DNA of 9,264 bases, taken from contig JBIOJM010000383.1 in the NCBI GenBank assembly GCA_044450785.1, positions 1 through 9,264 on the forward strand, written 5' to 3'. Under the pieces are notes generated by a model. The model was not told the DNA's origin and searched no databases. It was given only the letters and a program-made list of their open reading frames with translations. The translations under genes and the position numbers were made by a program. Below, one piece after another: positions 1 through 9,000 of this stretch. Position 1 is the first letter of the stretch, and each line of letters opens with the position of its first letter. This DNA is from JBIOJM01 sp044450785 (GTDB lineage: Bacteria; Planctomycetota; Planctomycetia; Isosphaerales; Isosphaeraceae).

Positions 1-1
1 G

Positions 2-2833
2 ATCGTGGTCAACGGCCTTCTGTCCGCGACCGGAACTCAGTTCATCAACCCCGGCAACGTCGCCAACTCGCTCAACCAGATCTACGTCGGATCCGGCGGC
101 GAACTGACCGCCTCCAACAGCACCTTTGGCGTCAACCAGCTCTACCTGGCCAACGGCAGCGTCCTGAAACCGGGCGACCTGGCCGGTAACACTTTCAACT
201 CGACCATCTACGCGTCCGCTCTCGACCTGCCGCTGCTGGCCGGCAATCAGAGCTTCCAGGACATCGATATCCTGGCCGCCACGCTCAACAGCGGGCAGAC
301 GGTCTCCCTGATCCCGCTGGGTACCGTCACCACGGCCAACCAGCGCTATGTCTTCCCCGGTCCTTTCACGGTCAGCTCGGGCGCGACGCTGAACGTGGAG
401 GCCGGCGCATCCGTCCTGATCCGCGACGCGCAGCAACTGCTGGTCAATGGCACGTTGAACATCACCGGAGCGAGGTCGGTGGCCATCGAGGACTTCGACG
501 ACGGAGGCGAGTCGGGCGGGATCATGGTCAATGGCACAATCACCATCAGCAATACCAGCTTCACACGGTCCGGCGGCACCAACGGCGACGACACCACTTT
601 TCTTCAGGTCAACTCCGGCGCCCAAGTGACGATGAGCGCCACCACGTTCGCCTGGGACCAACTTGTGCTCGACAGCGGTGCCAGCACGATCAGCATCTCC
701 GGCAACGACTTCAGCGGCGTGGGCGCCAATGGTATCATCGCCGCGGGCGATCCGAGTTCCCATATTCCTCTCGACCACAACTACTGGGGAACGGGCGTCC
801 CAGCCCAAATCGATGCGAAGATCCTTGATCATCATGACAACGCCAATCTCCCCACGGTCGACTATCAGCCCTTCGTGAACGCCAGTGTTACCACGGCAAA
901 CCCCGCCCAGGTCGCCTTCAGTCCCACCGACCAGACCGTCAATCTGAGCGCCAGCGTGACCACGACTTTGGACGCACCGATCGGCGAGGGGACCGTCACT
1001 TTCACCATCCTGAACGGCGCGCAGGTGATCGGCCAACCCACCGTCCCCGCGCCGGTTTCGAATGGGTCGGCCGCGGGCGTTTTCACGCTACCAGGCAATA
1101 CGCCGATCGGACAGTACTTGATCGAGGCAAGCTATAGCGGCACCAGCCTTTACTTGCCGTCGACAGACACCAGCCAGGTGTTGACCGTCAGCCAGCCGCC
1201 GCCCAAGCAGTTGGTGGTGCATATTGAACCGTCGTCCACGGCGACGGCGGGGCAGGCGTTCACCGTTCAACCGGTCATCTATGAGGAAGATCAGTACGGC
1301 AACATCGAGACCGGCGACAACAGCTCGATCGTGACGGCAACGCTCAAGAGCGGGGTCGGCCCGCTCCAGGGAGTGTCCGTGACCGTCTCGTCCGGAGTGG
1401 CGACTTTCACGACCCTGGGCGATCACAAAGCGGAGACAGTCACGCTCACGTTCAACAGCGGCGCCCTGGCCTCAGCGCCGACGAACCCGGCCGTCGTCAG
1501 CCCCGGGGTGGCGACCGAGTTGGTGATCGACATTCCCCCGAAAACGTCGGTGACAGCGGGGAACCCGCTTACCGATCCAATCGTCATCGATGAAGTGGAT
1601 CAGTACGGCAACATCGAAACGGGTGACAACAGCAAAGTCGTGACGGCGTCTCTCTCCAGCGGTGCCGGGTCGCTCTTGGGGACGACAACCGTCACCGTAT
1701 CGGGCGGGGTGGCGTCGTTTAATTACCTGGAGGACGACACGGCCGGAATGCTCTCGCTCAAGTTCACCGCCCCCAGCCTGCCGCCAGTGATCTCGAAACC
1801 AACCACCGTAGCGCCGGCTCCCGCAACACAGACGATCGTCGGCCGCCCGCCCGGCGGCGTTGTCGCCGGCAACGCCTTCACACTCAAGGTCAACGCCGAC
1901 GACCCGTACGGCAACGTGGACACATCCTATACGGGCCCCGTGACGGTGGGATTGGGAAGCGGTTCAAGCGGCACGTTGAGCGGTACGCTCACGGTGACGG
2001 CCGAGAACGGCGTGGCCACGTTCAACGACCTGGTCTCCTACACCAGCGGGCCCCTCTCGCTGAGCGTGACAAGCGGCAGCCTGACCCCAACAACCTCGAA
2101 CCCGATCCCTGTCGCCGCAGCCGCGGCCAGGGGACTGGCCTTTTCAACCCCGCCGGCCAACCCATTGATCGCCGGCCTGCCATTCGTCCTGGTCGTTTCC
2201 GCCGAGGATCAATTCAAGAATGTGGACCCGAGCTATAGCGGCAGCGTGACGATCTCCGTGGCCGGCGACCCGGCGTTCACCACCACGGTGCAGGTCCAAA
2301 ACGGCATCGCCACGTTCGTCGGGCTGACGCTGCCGCTCTCTGCGCAGGGCGCGGTGATCCAGGCGAATGCGATTGACCTGACCGCGGCGGTGACTAACCC
2401 CCTCAACGTGATCCCGATTCCGACGATCACCGGCGAGTCGGTTGTGATGTCAAGCAAGACGAACAACAAGGGCAAGAAGGTTGGTAAGCCCATGTTCGAA
2501 GGGTTCGAGATCGACTTCAGCACCCCGATGAATCCGTCCACCGCCGGGTTGAGCACCAATTATCAGGTGGATTCGATGATCATCACGCGGAGCAAGAAGA
2601 AAACCAACACCACGTACAAACCGGTCACGATTGCGGCGAAATATAGCCAGGTCAATGGCAAATACTCCGTCAAGTTGACGGTCAAGAGCACAAAGCCGTT
2701 CGCCGAGGGAGGCCGGATCACGATCGTGGCTTCACCACCAAACGGCGTGAGCAGCCAGGCGGGCGCCTTCCTGAGCTCGAGCTCGCTATCCTTAAAGATC
2801 TCGGCGAAAGCGAAGACGATCACGCGAGGCTGA
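2..2833 (+). CDS. Large surface/secreted beta-helix and Ig-repeat protein, 5' end missing
   Basis: The frame is open from the first bases, and the first residues already look like beta-helix repeat, so the true start and signal peptide lie upstream; the GTG at 5 is probably internal. Numbering from that GTG gives 942 residues. Residues 1-290 resemble a right-handed parallel beta-helix, with short turns such as LLVNGTLNITG and IMVNGTITISN and the typical closing NYWG (259-262) before a Pro-Phe strand (289-290). Residues ~293-397 resemble a bacterial Ig-like domain (VTFTILNG, GQYLIEASYSG). Residues ~401-803 are four tandem Ig-like repeats, each with a D-Q/P-Y/F-x-N turn at D429, D532, D633 and D735. 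Residues ~805-942 form a lysine-rich C-terminal module containing FSTPMNPSTAGLSTNY, like the terminal Ig/SbsA-type domain of many planctomycete surface proteins. No enzyme motif, membrane helix or wall anchor is visible. An adhesion or cell-surface structural role is inferred from family resemblance; the ligand is unknown. Confidence 0.85.
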   Translation: MVVNGLLSATGTQFINPGNVANSLNQIYVGSGGELTASNSTFGVNQLYLANGSVLKPGDLAGNTFNSTIYASALDLPLLAGNQSFQDIDILAATLNSGQTVSLIPLGTVTTANQRYVFPGPFTVSSGATLNVEAGASVLIRDAQQLLVNGTLNITGARSVAIEDFDDGGESGGIMVNGTITISNTSFTRSGGTNGDDTTFLQVNSGAQVTMSATTFAWDQLVLDSGASTISISGNDFSGVGANGIIAAGDPSSHIPLDHNYWGTGVPAQIDAKILDHHDNANLPTVDYQPFVNASVTTANPAQVAFSPTDQTVNLSASVTTTLDAPIGEGTVTFTILNGAQVIGQPTVPAPVSNGSAAGVFTLPGNTPIGQYLIEASYSGTSLYLPSTDTSQVLTVSQPPPKQLVVHIEPSSTATAGQAFTVQPVIYEEDQYGNIETGDNSSIVTATLKSGVGPLQGVSVTVSSGVATFTTLGDHKAETVTLTFNSGALASAPTNPAVVSPGVATELVIDIPPKTSVTAGNPLTDPIVIDEVDQYGNIETGDNSKVVTASLSSGAGSLLGTTTVTVSGGVASFNYLEDDTAGMLSLKFTAPSLPPVISKPTTVAPAPATQTIVGRPPGGVVAGNAFTLKVNADDPYGNVDTSYTGPVTVGLGSGSSGTLSGTLTVTAENGVATFNDLVSYTSGPLSLSVTSGSLTPTTSNPIPVAAAAARGLAFSTPPANPLIAGLPFVLVVSAEDQFKNVDPSYSGSVTISVAGDPAFTTTVQVQNGIATFVGLTLPLSAQGAVIQANAIDLTAAVTNPLNVIPIPTITGESVVMSSKTNNKGKKVGKPMFEGFEIDFSTPMNPSTAGLSTNYQVDSMIITRSKKKTNTTYKPVTIAAKYSQVNGKYSVKLTVKSTKPFAEGGRITIVASPPNGVSSQAGAFLSSSSLSLKISAKAKTITRG
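1205..2413 (+). repeat. Four tandem Ig-like repeat units within the surface protein
   Basis: Four consecutive units of ~100 residues lie at about 401-503, 504-606, 607-708 and 709-803. Each has a T/V/I-A-G strand start, then an acidic turn DQYGN, DQYGN, DPYGN or DQFKN, then a conserved GVATF/GVASF/GIATF strand. The turns are spaced 103, 101 and 102 residues apart. Units 1 and 2 are closest: the 36-base blocks at 1289-1324 and 1598-1633 differ at only three bases, all synonymous. Units 3 and 4 are more diverged but keep the register. This looks like internal tandem duplication of a beta-sandwich domain, as in stalks of bacterial adhesins. Confidence 0.85.
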
Positions 2834-2860
2834 GCGCGGAGAGGTGATGTTCGATCGGGC

Positions 2861-3051
2861 AGGACGTGCGGGCCAGGCTCAGGAACAGGTCGGAAATAAG
2901 TTCCCGATTTAGCTTCTCTGGTTTTCCGGGTGCCACTGGCTCTGCCAGTGCCCGCCCAAGCATGGGGACACTGGCATAGCCAGTGGCACACAAATACGAA
3001 GTCGGGAAGTTATTTCGGGCCCGTTCCTCAGCGAGGTCGGGGGCACGTCCT
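2861..3051. repeat. Long nested inverted repeat between convergent genes
   Basis: The outer arms at 2877-2910 and 2999-3032 are inverted copies matching at 28 of 34 positions by hand count; the shared core reads GAAATAA-TTCCCGA with one varied base. The arms continue outward: AGGACGTGC at 2861-2869 reappears inverted at 3043-3051, with a three-base length difference in between. The right arm therefore covers the stop codon (3028-3030) and last codons of the minus-strand gene. Inside the outer arms sits a second, nearly perfect inverted repeat (2930-2950 with 2969-2989). No open reading frame or transposase lies inside. The structure resembles a non-autonomous palindromic element of MITE or REP type. 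I have an impression that similar CACTGGC-type palindromes are dispersed in planctomycete genomes, but copy number cannot be tested from one window. Confidence 0.8.
2930..2989. terminator. Candidate bidirectional terminator hairpin
   Basis: The segments at 2930-2950 and 2969-2989 are 21-base inverted copies with one mismatch, around an 18-base loop. Each arm is itself a perfect small palindrome: CACTGGC-TCT-GCCAGTG at 2934-2950 and CACTGGC-ATA-GCCAGTG at 2969-2985. The transcript can thus fold as one long stem or two small hairpins. The site lies about 100 bases after the plus-strand stop and about 40 bases after the minus-strand stop, where convergent genes need termination in both directions. 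No strong U-run follows the stem on either strand, so classic intrinsic termination is uncertain. A role in blocking read-through or stabilising 3' ends is equally possible. Confidence 0.45.
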
Positions 3052-6000
3052 GGCCACGCGGAAACCGAGGATGTAGCCGTTGTACGTCGGAACCTCGGCG
3101 CCCCGGCTCGCTGACCGCGCCTCCGTCGCCGAAGCCGCGAATGCGCCTCCCCGATATATTCTTACATTCTGATCGCTGACAACCTCCGCGATCACGACAT
3201 CCCTGAAAGTTCCCTTGTGCGCGGACGTGTACGCGGGATTTCGATCCTGGCACCATTCATAGACGCTGCCCAGGGTGTCGAAAAGCCCCAGGTCGTTAGG
3301 GAGCAAGCGGCCTATCAGCGAGGATCGTTCGTCGCTGCTGGACTGATACCAGGCATACTTCGGCAACAACTCGATCGAGTGACCGTAGTACCGGCTAGTC
3401 TCCGTTCCCGCGCGACACGCGTATTCCCACTCCGCCTCGGTGGGCAGGCGATACCCGCTGTGATCGAGTGCGTCGGGCGGGATCCTCATCCCTTCGGCAA
3501 AAGCGCCGGCCGCGTTGGGTTCATAACACAACTGGTCATTCGACAAGCCCTCCTGCTTGCTCAACCAGTTGCAGTAGGCCGCGGCACTGTACCAGCTCGC
3601 GGTAAGACATGGTCCCTCCGCGCCCGGGCTGTAACGCCTGCGAGAGCCAGCGTCCATCTTGAACTGACCGGTCTCCTTCACGAATCGTTGGAACTGCGCT
3701 ATGGTGACCTCCCTGGTTGAGATGGCGAATCGGCGCGGAATGGCCATCTGCCTCACAGTCTCCGTGGCGGCGTCGCGATCCATATCTGTCGCCGGAGATC
3801 CCATCCGGAATTGGACCGGGCCGTCGATCACGGCGAAGGTTTGCCCTTCGTCGTTTGTGTACCATCGTCGCTTGAACTGGTTGTCGTACGGTATCGGTCG
3901 GGCGCCGTCTGACCGGATCGTGTCTTCCTGCTTCAATCGCCGTAGTGCCCACTCAGCGGCGCTGTGGATTCCGGCGTCGGGATCGTCGCGATAGAGACCG
4001 GCGAGGTTCTCGACGAGCGGCGCCCGCGCGGCCGGGCCCACGCCCTCGGGCCCGAAGCTGCCAACGGCGAGGATGAGCGCCCTCAATATCGACGTTCCCT
4101 TATCGAACAAAATGCTCTGCATCTTCTGTTGCGGCTGCGTGGCTCCCGAGCCGGTGATCTCGATCGGGCGGGAAGAGCTGTGCCGCGCAGCGACCATTCG
4201 GTCAATTTCCGAAATGATGCTCGCGGGCTCGGCGGCGAGCGGATTCAAGTCGTTGATGATGAAGCTACGGAGACGCGGGTCAGGGCTGTACCGCAAGAGG
4301 GGCCAGACCGCATCGGCCTTGTTCAAGCGGACCAAGCCGACGGCCGCGCGGGCCTGCCGCTCGGCCTGTGAATCCTTTTGGTCCTCGGAAACCATCGGCC
4401 GATGCCAGACAGAGACAGCCACGAGCGGCCCTCCTGGTCTGGGCTGGGCCACTGAGAACGCCACGGGGCGATAGCGCTCTGCGATGAGCGCGTCGGCGCG
4501 CTTGCGCTGCTCGGCCGGCGCAAGGCCGTCGAGCACCCGATCTTCAAAGGTGCCGTCGCTGGTCCAGACCGCGGAGTACCGGCGGTCCGGGTGACCAGGC
4601 TCGACGACATCGGCGAAAGCATGTTCAACGCGAATCGGGTCGAACGCCGGATCGTCGTCAATACGGCTGAAGGCGACGTCCTGCTTGTCGACGGCTTCCT
4701 TGAGCAACTGGAGCGCGCGGTTTGTGAGGAGACGCGCTTGCGCCGGATCTGGCCGAGCGACCGGCTTTGACGCGAGTGCGAAGGCGCGGGCGGCCTCAAA
4801 CTGCGCTCCGGTGAATTCGGGATGCTTCGCCAGCTCGCCCTCCAAAGCTGCGGTCGAGCCTTCGAGGCCTTCGCCCAGTTCAGCGGCCACGACCACGGCC
4901 AGGGCAAGCTTGGAATGGGCTGGGAGGTAGGCTTTGTTGAATTCCGCCAGATCGTCCCGCGCTTCTTTTCGCTGACGGAGACGGGCCCGGGCAATCGCGC
5001 GCCAGTATAACGCATCGAAATCGTCGTCATGCGTTCCAATGAGAGCGGTCAGGTCGTCCACCGCCTTTGCCGGCTGGTCAAGCCTCAGATTGGCGATGGC
5101 CCGGGCCCTTAGGGAGTCGAGGTCGCCCGACTTAGCCTTCAGCTTCTCATCCGCGCGCTCCCGGGCGTTCTGGGCACGCTCGAGAATCCTGAGCGGCCGG
5201 CTGGCCGCATTGACAGCGGCGTCGATCACGACCAGACCCTTTCGGCTTGCTCGGATCGCCGCAAAATCCGCCTCGAACTGACCCGGCTTGGCGACGGCCG
5301 AGACGCGGGCCGAGGCGGGCGGGCCCCAGATGCCGCAGTATCTCTCATGGCCGTCGGACCCGAGTATGACTTGTAACGTGCGCGGGATGACGCCGTCGTC
5401 CTCGAGCCGCTCCGCGATCTCGGCCGCTTTCTCGGCCGTCGCGCCAGCATAGAGTTCGACGTGCTCTCCCCCGGTTGCTTCCACCCAGGTCGCCGCGTAG
5501 CGGTCAATCGGATTGCCGTGCCTGTCGAGAGCCAGGTAGCCCGCGACGTCCGTGGGAACGAACCCGTCTTTCCGATTCTTCTGATCCAGTTCGCGGATTG
5601 CGTCGGCGGTCAGGTTCGATGCGAACTCAGTGCGCAATCCGTCGCGATTCCACACCGCGGCTGCCCTGACGACCTTCTCGTCGGCGAACGGCCGGAACCG
5701 CATCAGCCGGTAACCTGATTTCTTCAGAGCTTCGTGCACGGACGTGAATTCGGCCAGCGGCATCGTCTGGCAGAAAGCGTACCGGTCGTCGAGCAGGCCC
5801 TGTGACGAGCCGATCTGGTCCACGAGTGCGGCGTCTGGCTTCGTCCATGCCTTGTCGAGCGGCGGGTCTTTCCAGTCGAACGAGGCCTTCTGCTCCAGTT
5901 CAGCCTGGAACACGGACGATACCTTCTCAGCGTGCCGCTCGACGACTGGGAAGAGGGTTCGGTAAGCCCTCGGGTCTGCGGCCATGAGCAGTTCGGCCAG

Positions 6001-9000
6001 CCGGTCCGGGTCGTCGCCAGCGTAATCGGCGAGGATGGTCGTGGCAAAGTTCCGCTCACTCTCGGATCGCCCAGTGTCCCGGAAGACCGACGACAGGGAA
6101 CCCAGGAGCCTTCCGCGCAGGGGTCGCAAGGTCCCGATCAGTGTTGGGTAGTCCCCAGGATTCTTGACCACGGCCGTCAGAAATCCGTCGGTGATGAACG
6201 GAGATACGGTGTCCCAGCGTTTCTCGACCTGGGCGGAACCTGTGTTTGCCAGGGCACAGGCTGCGCGAAAGCGTTTGTCGGGGTCGGACTTCGAATCATC
6301 CAGCAACTGCCACAGCCGGCTGTCTGCCCCCTGATGGTGCTTCCGCAAGATGCCCCAGATCACCGGCAAATCCACCGGCGAGGCCACCAGGAGACGCTCG
6401 TAGAGATAGTCGGCCTGCCGTCCGTCGTCGGGCAACAAGGCTAGGCTGGCAAGGCTGGCACGAGAATGTTGATCGCTGTCGTTCTCGGTACTCGACAACA
6501 ATTCCAAGAGTGGACGACCAGCCCAGCGGCGGTAACTCCTGAGCTGGTCGATGAGAGCCGGGACACGCGTCGTGTCGGCGGTCTTCAGCGACTCGACCAG
6601 GCCCGCGGCCCGTAAGTTCCCATACCCCTCGATCCCGCCCCAGGTCGCCAGCGCAATCAGGACCGCCAGTCCCAGTCCTCGCAACCCGTGCACCCGCCCA
6701 GCCCGGCGCATCATCCGCCGCTGTGGCTCGGTCCACTGCTTGCGACGGGTCATGGTCCGGATGCCCGCCCACTCCGCGACCGAGGGCAGGTGACGGTTCT
6801 CCGGCTTTGCGTCCCAGATCGCCGCGCGCTCCGCCAGCCGCAGCTCGGCCCTTCCCCGGCGGGTCTCCCTTTGCTTACGGGTCAGCCAGTCGCGGAGCGA
6901 GTGGACGAGGTAGTCGTGCGTAAGTTGGTAGAATCGCTGGCCTCCCGGCCTGGCGGACTGCACCTCGCCCTCCGAGCCCTCCGGGTCCGTCGGCGTGATC
7001 AGCCGCAGCTCGGGGTCGAGGATGCCGATCACGTCGTCGAAGTCCCTGGGGCGGCTCGCGTAGCCCGAGGCGTGCCGCAGCTCCGCCTCCGACCGCATCT
7101 GGCCCTTGATGTCAGTGCCCGTCTGCGGCAGGAGGGCTTTCAGGACCGCCTGCGCCGCCTTCTGGTGCAGCCGATGCTCCGGCGGCGCCGTCGAGGCGCT
7201 GAAGGTCTCTTCGAGAAACGTCACCCCGACCCCCTGCGTGCCGCCGACGTCCCTCAAAGTGGTCGTGGTCCATGGCTTCCCCTTGACCATCTCGGCAAAG
7301 AGCGCCAGCCGCACCGAGATGACCTTGCCGTCCTGGGCGAGCCCCGCCACCGACTGCTCCAGGAACGCTCGCTGCTCCGCGGTGAGGTCGGACGTCTTCT
7401 CGGGCAGAACTCCATAGGCACGGCCGAACGCCGTGAGGACCCGTCGCGCATGGAGGAGGTCGAACAGGTCGACGGCGGCCGAGTTCTCGCCTTCGACGAG
7501 GCGAATCTCCAGGTCCCTCATGAACCGGGTTGCCGCCATCCAGAAGTCGTCCCGGACCATCACCACCGCCTGGACGTGCTCGCCGTCGCACTGCCGCAGG
7601 GCGGCGACCAGCTCCGTGTTCGTCTCGTCCCGCCGGGCGAACAGCCATTGCTCGAACTGGTCGAGCACGAGCAGGACCTTCTGTCCCTTGCGCAGGACCT
7701 GCCCCCGCCGCAGTGCCGCCAGCGCATCGACCAGGCCCAGCCCAACACCCAGTTCAGGGCAAGCCTTGCGCAGCCCCTTGAGCAGCCGGGCCTCGGTCTC
7801 CTCCGGCGTCGCCTCGATGTACACCGGCAGCACGTGCTTGCTCAGCCGGGGCAGCAAGCCCGCCTTGACCAGCGACGACTTGCCGCAACCCGAGGGGCCG
7901 TAGATCAGTCCGACCCGAAAGGTGGTGTCGGAATCGGTGGATTCGATCCGGGTCTTCCAGAACCGGAGCCCCTCGGGTAAGCCCTCTCGGTCCCGAGGGC
8001 CCGGGAGCAGCTCGAGGAAGAAGTCGGCGTCGTGCCGGTCGAACGATCTCAGCCCCTTCGGGATGATCTTCACGGCTTGCCGGTCCGAGTCGGATCGTCC
8101 GGATGTGGGCGGGGCCGGAGTGGCCTCCTGGGTTGAAGGGGGCGGCGGGCTGACTGTGCTCGGGGCGGCCGGCGGCGGCCCGGACGCCGCCTCGCTCTGG
8201 AGGAAGTGTTGCAGGTCCTCGGCCATGTCCCGGCCCGTGCTGTACCGCTCCGACGACCGCTTCGCCAGCGCCTTCTGGCAGATCCGGTCCAGCTCCCGGG
8301 GGATCGTGTCGTCGATCTGGCGGAGCGGGCGCGGCTCGGCGGTGGCGATCTGATCCATCACCTCGGTTCGCGTCTCACCCCGGAACGGCTTCCGCCCGGT
8401 CAGCAGCTCGTACAGGACAACGCCCAGGCTGAAGATGTCCGACCGGCCGTCGACCCGGTGCCCCTCGCCGCGAGCCTGCTCGGGGCTCATGTACGAGGGA
8501 GTCCCGGCGACCCGAGCCCCCTTGCCGTAGTCCTCGTCCTTGAGGGCCAGCCCGAAGTCCGCCACCCAGGGCTCGCTCGAACCGTCGATCAGGATATTCG
8601 CGGGCTTGACGTCCCGGTGGACCAGGCCCCGGGTATGAGCGTGGTGCAGCGCCAGGGCGACCGCCGCCGCCAGCTCCACCGACTCCCGGAACGACGGCCG
8701 GCCCTGCTTCAGGCGCTCCGCCAGGTCGCGCCCCTCGATGTACTTGGAGACGACGTAACAGAGGCCATCGTCGGTCCGGCCCACATCGTAGACCGGGACG
8801 ATGTTCGGGTGTTCGAGCTTGGCCAGGGCGCGGGCCTCGGCCAGGTATTGCTCGACGTCCTCGGGACCGGCGACCCGCTCCGGGTTGGGCACCTTGATCG
8901 CCACAGGGCGATCGAGATCGTCGTCCCGGGCCAGGTAGACGCGCCCGAAGCCCCCCTGGCCGAGCCGACGGACAATCCGGTAGCGGCCGATCTTGGCGGG

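Noticed and set aside
2930..2989. CRISPR-like repeat because CACTGGC/GCCAGTG occurs several times
   Set aside because: The copies form one symmetric palindrome and not evenly spaced direct repeats with spacers; no Cas gene is present.
3046..3200. Possible variable region of a diversity-generating retroelement, since such variable proteins also end in an FGE/C-type-lectin fold
   Set aside because: No reverse transcriptase, template repeat or accessory gene lies in the window, and the C-terminal codons are not enriched in AAC/AAT-type variable codons. A template repeat outside the window cannot be excluded.
2909..3256. Minus-strand open frame running from the gap into the end of the kinase-FGE gene
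   Set aside because: It overlaps the FGE coding region in another frame and continues through the palindromic element; its composition and lack of motifs indicate no real gene.
6688..7980. 430-codon plus-strand open frame opposite the STAND region
   Set aside because: It lies wholly antisense to a well-supported coding region with recognisable domains. Its translation is rich in Arg, Leu, Pro and His with no domain or motif, as expected of stop-poor antisense frames in GC-rich DNA.
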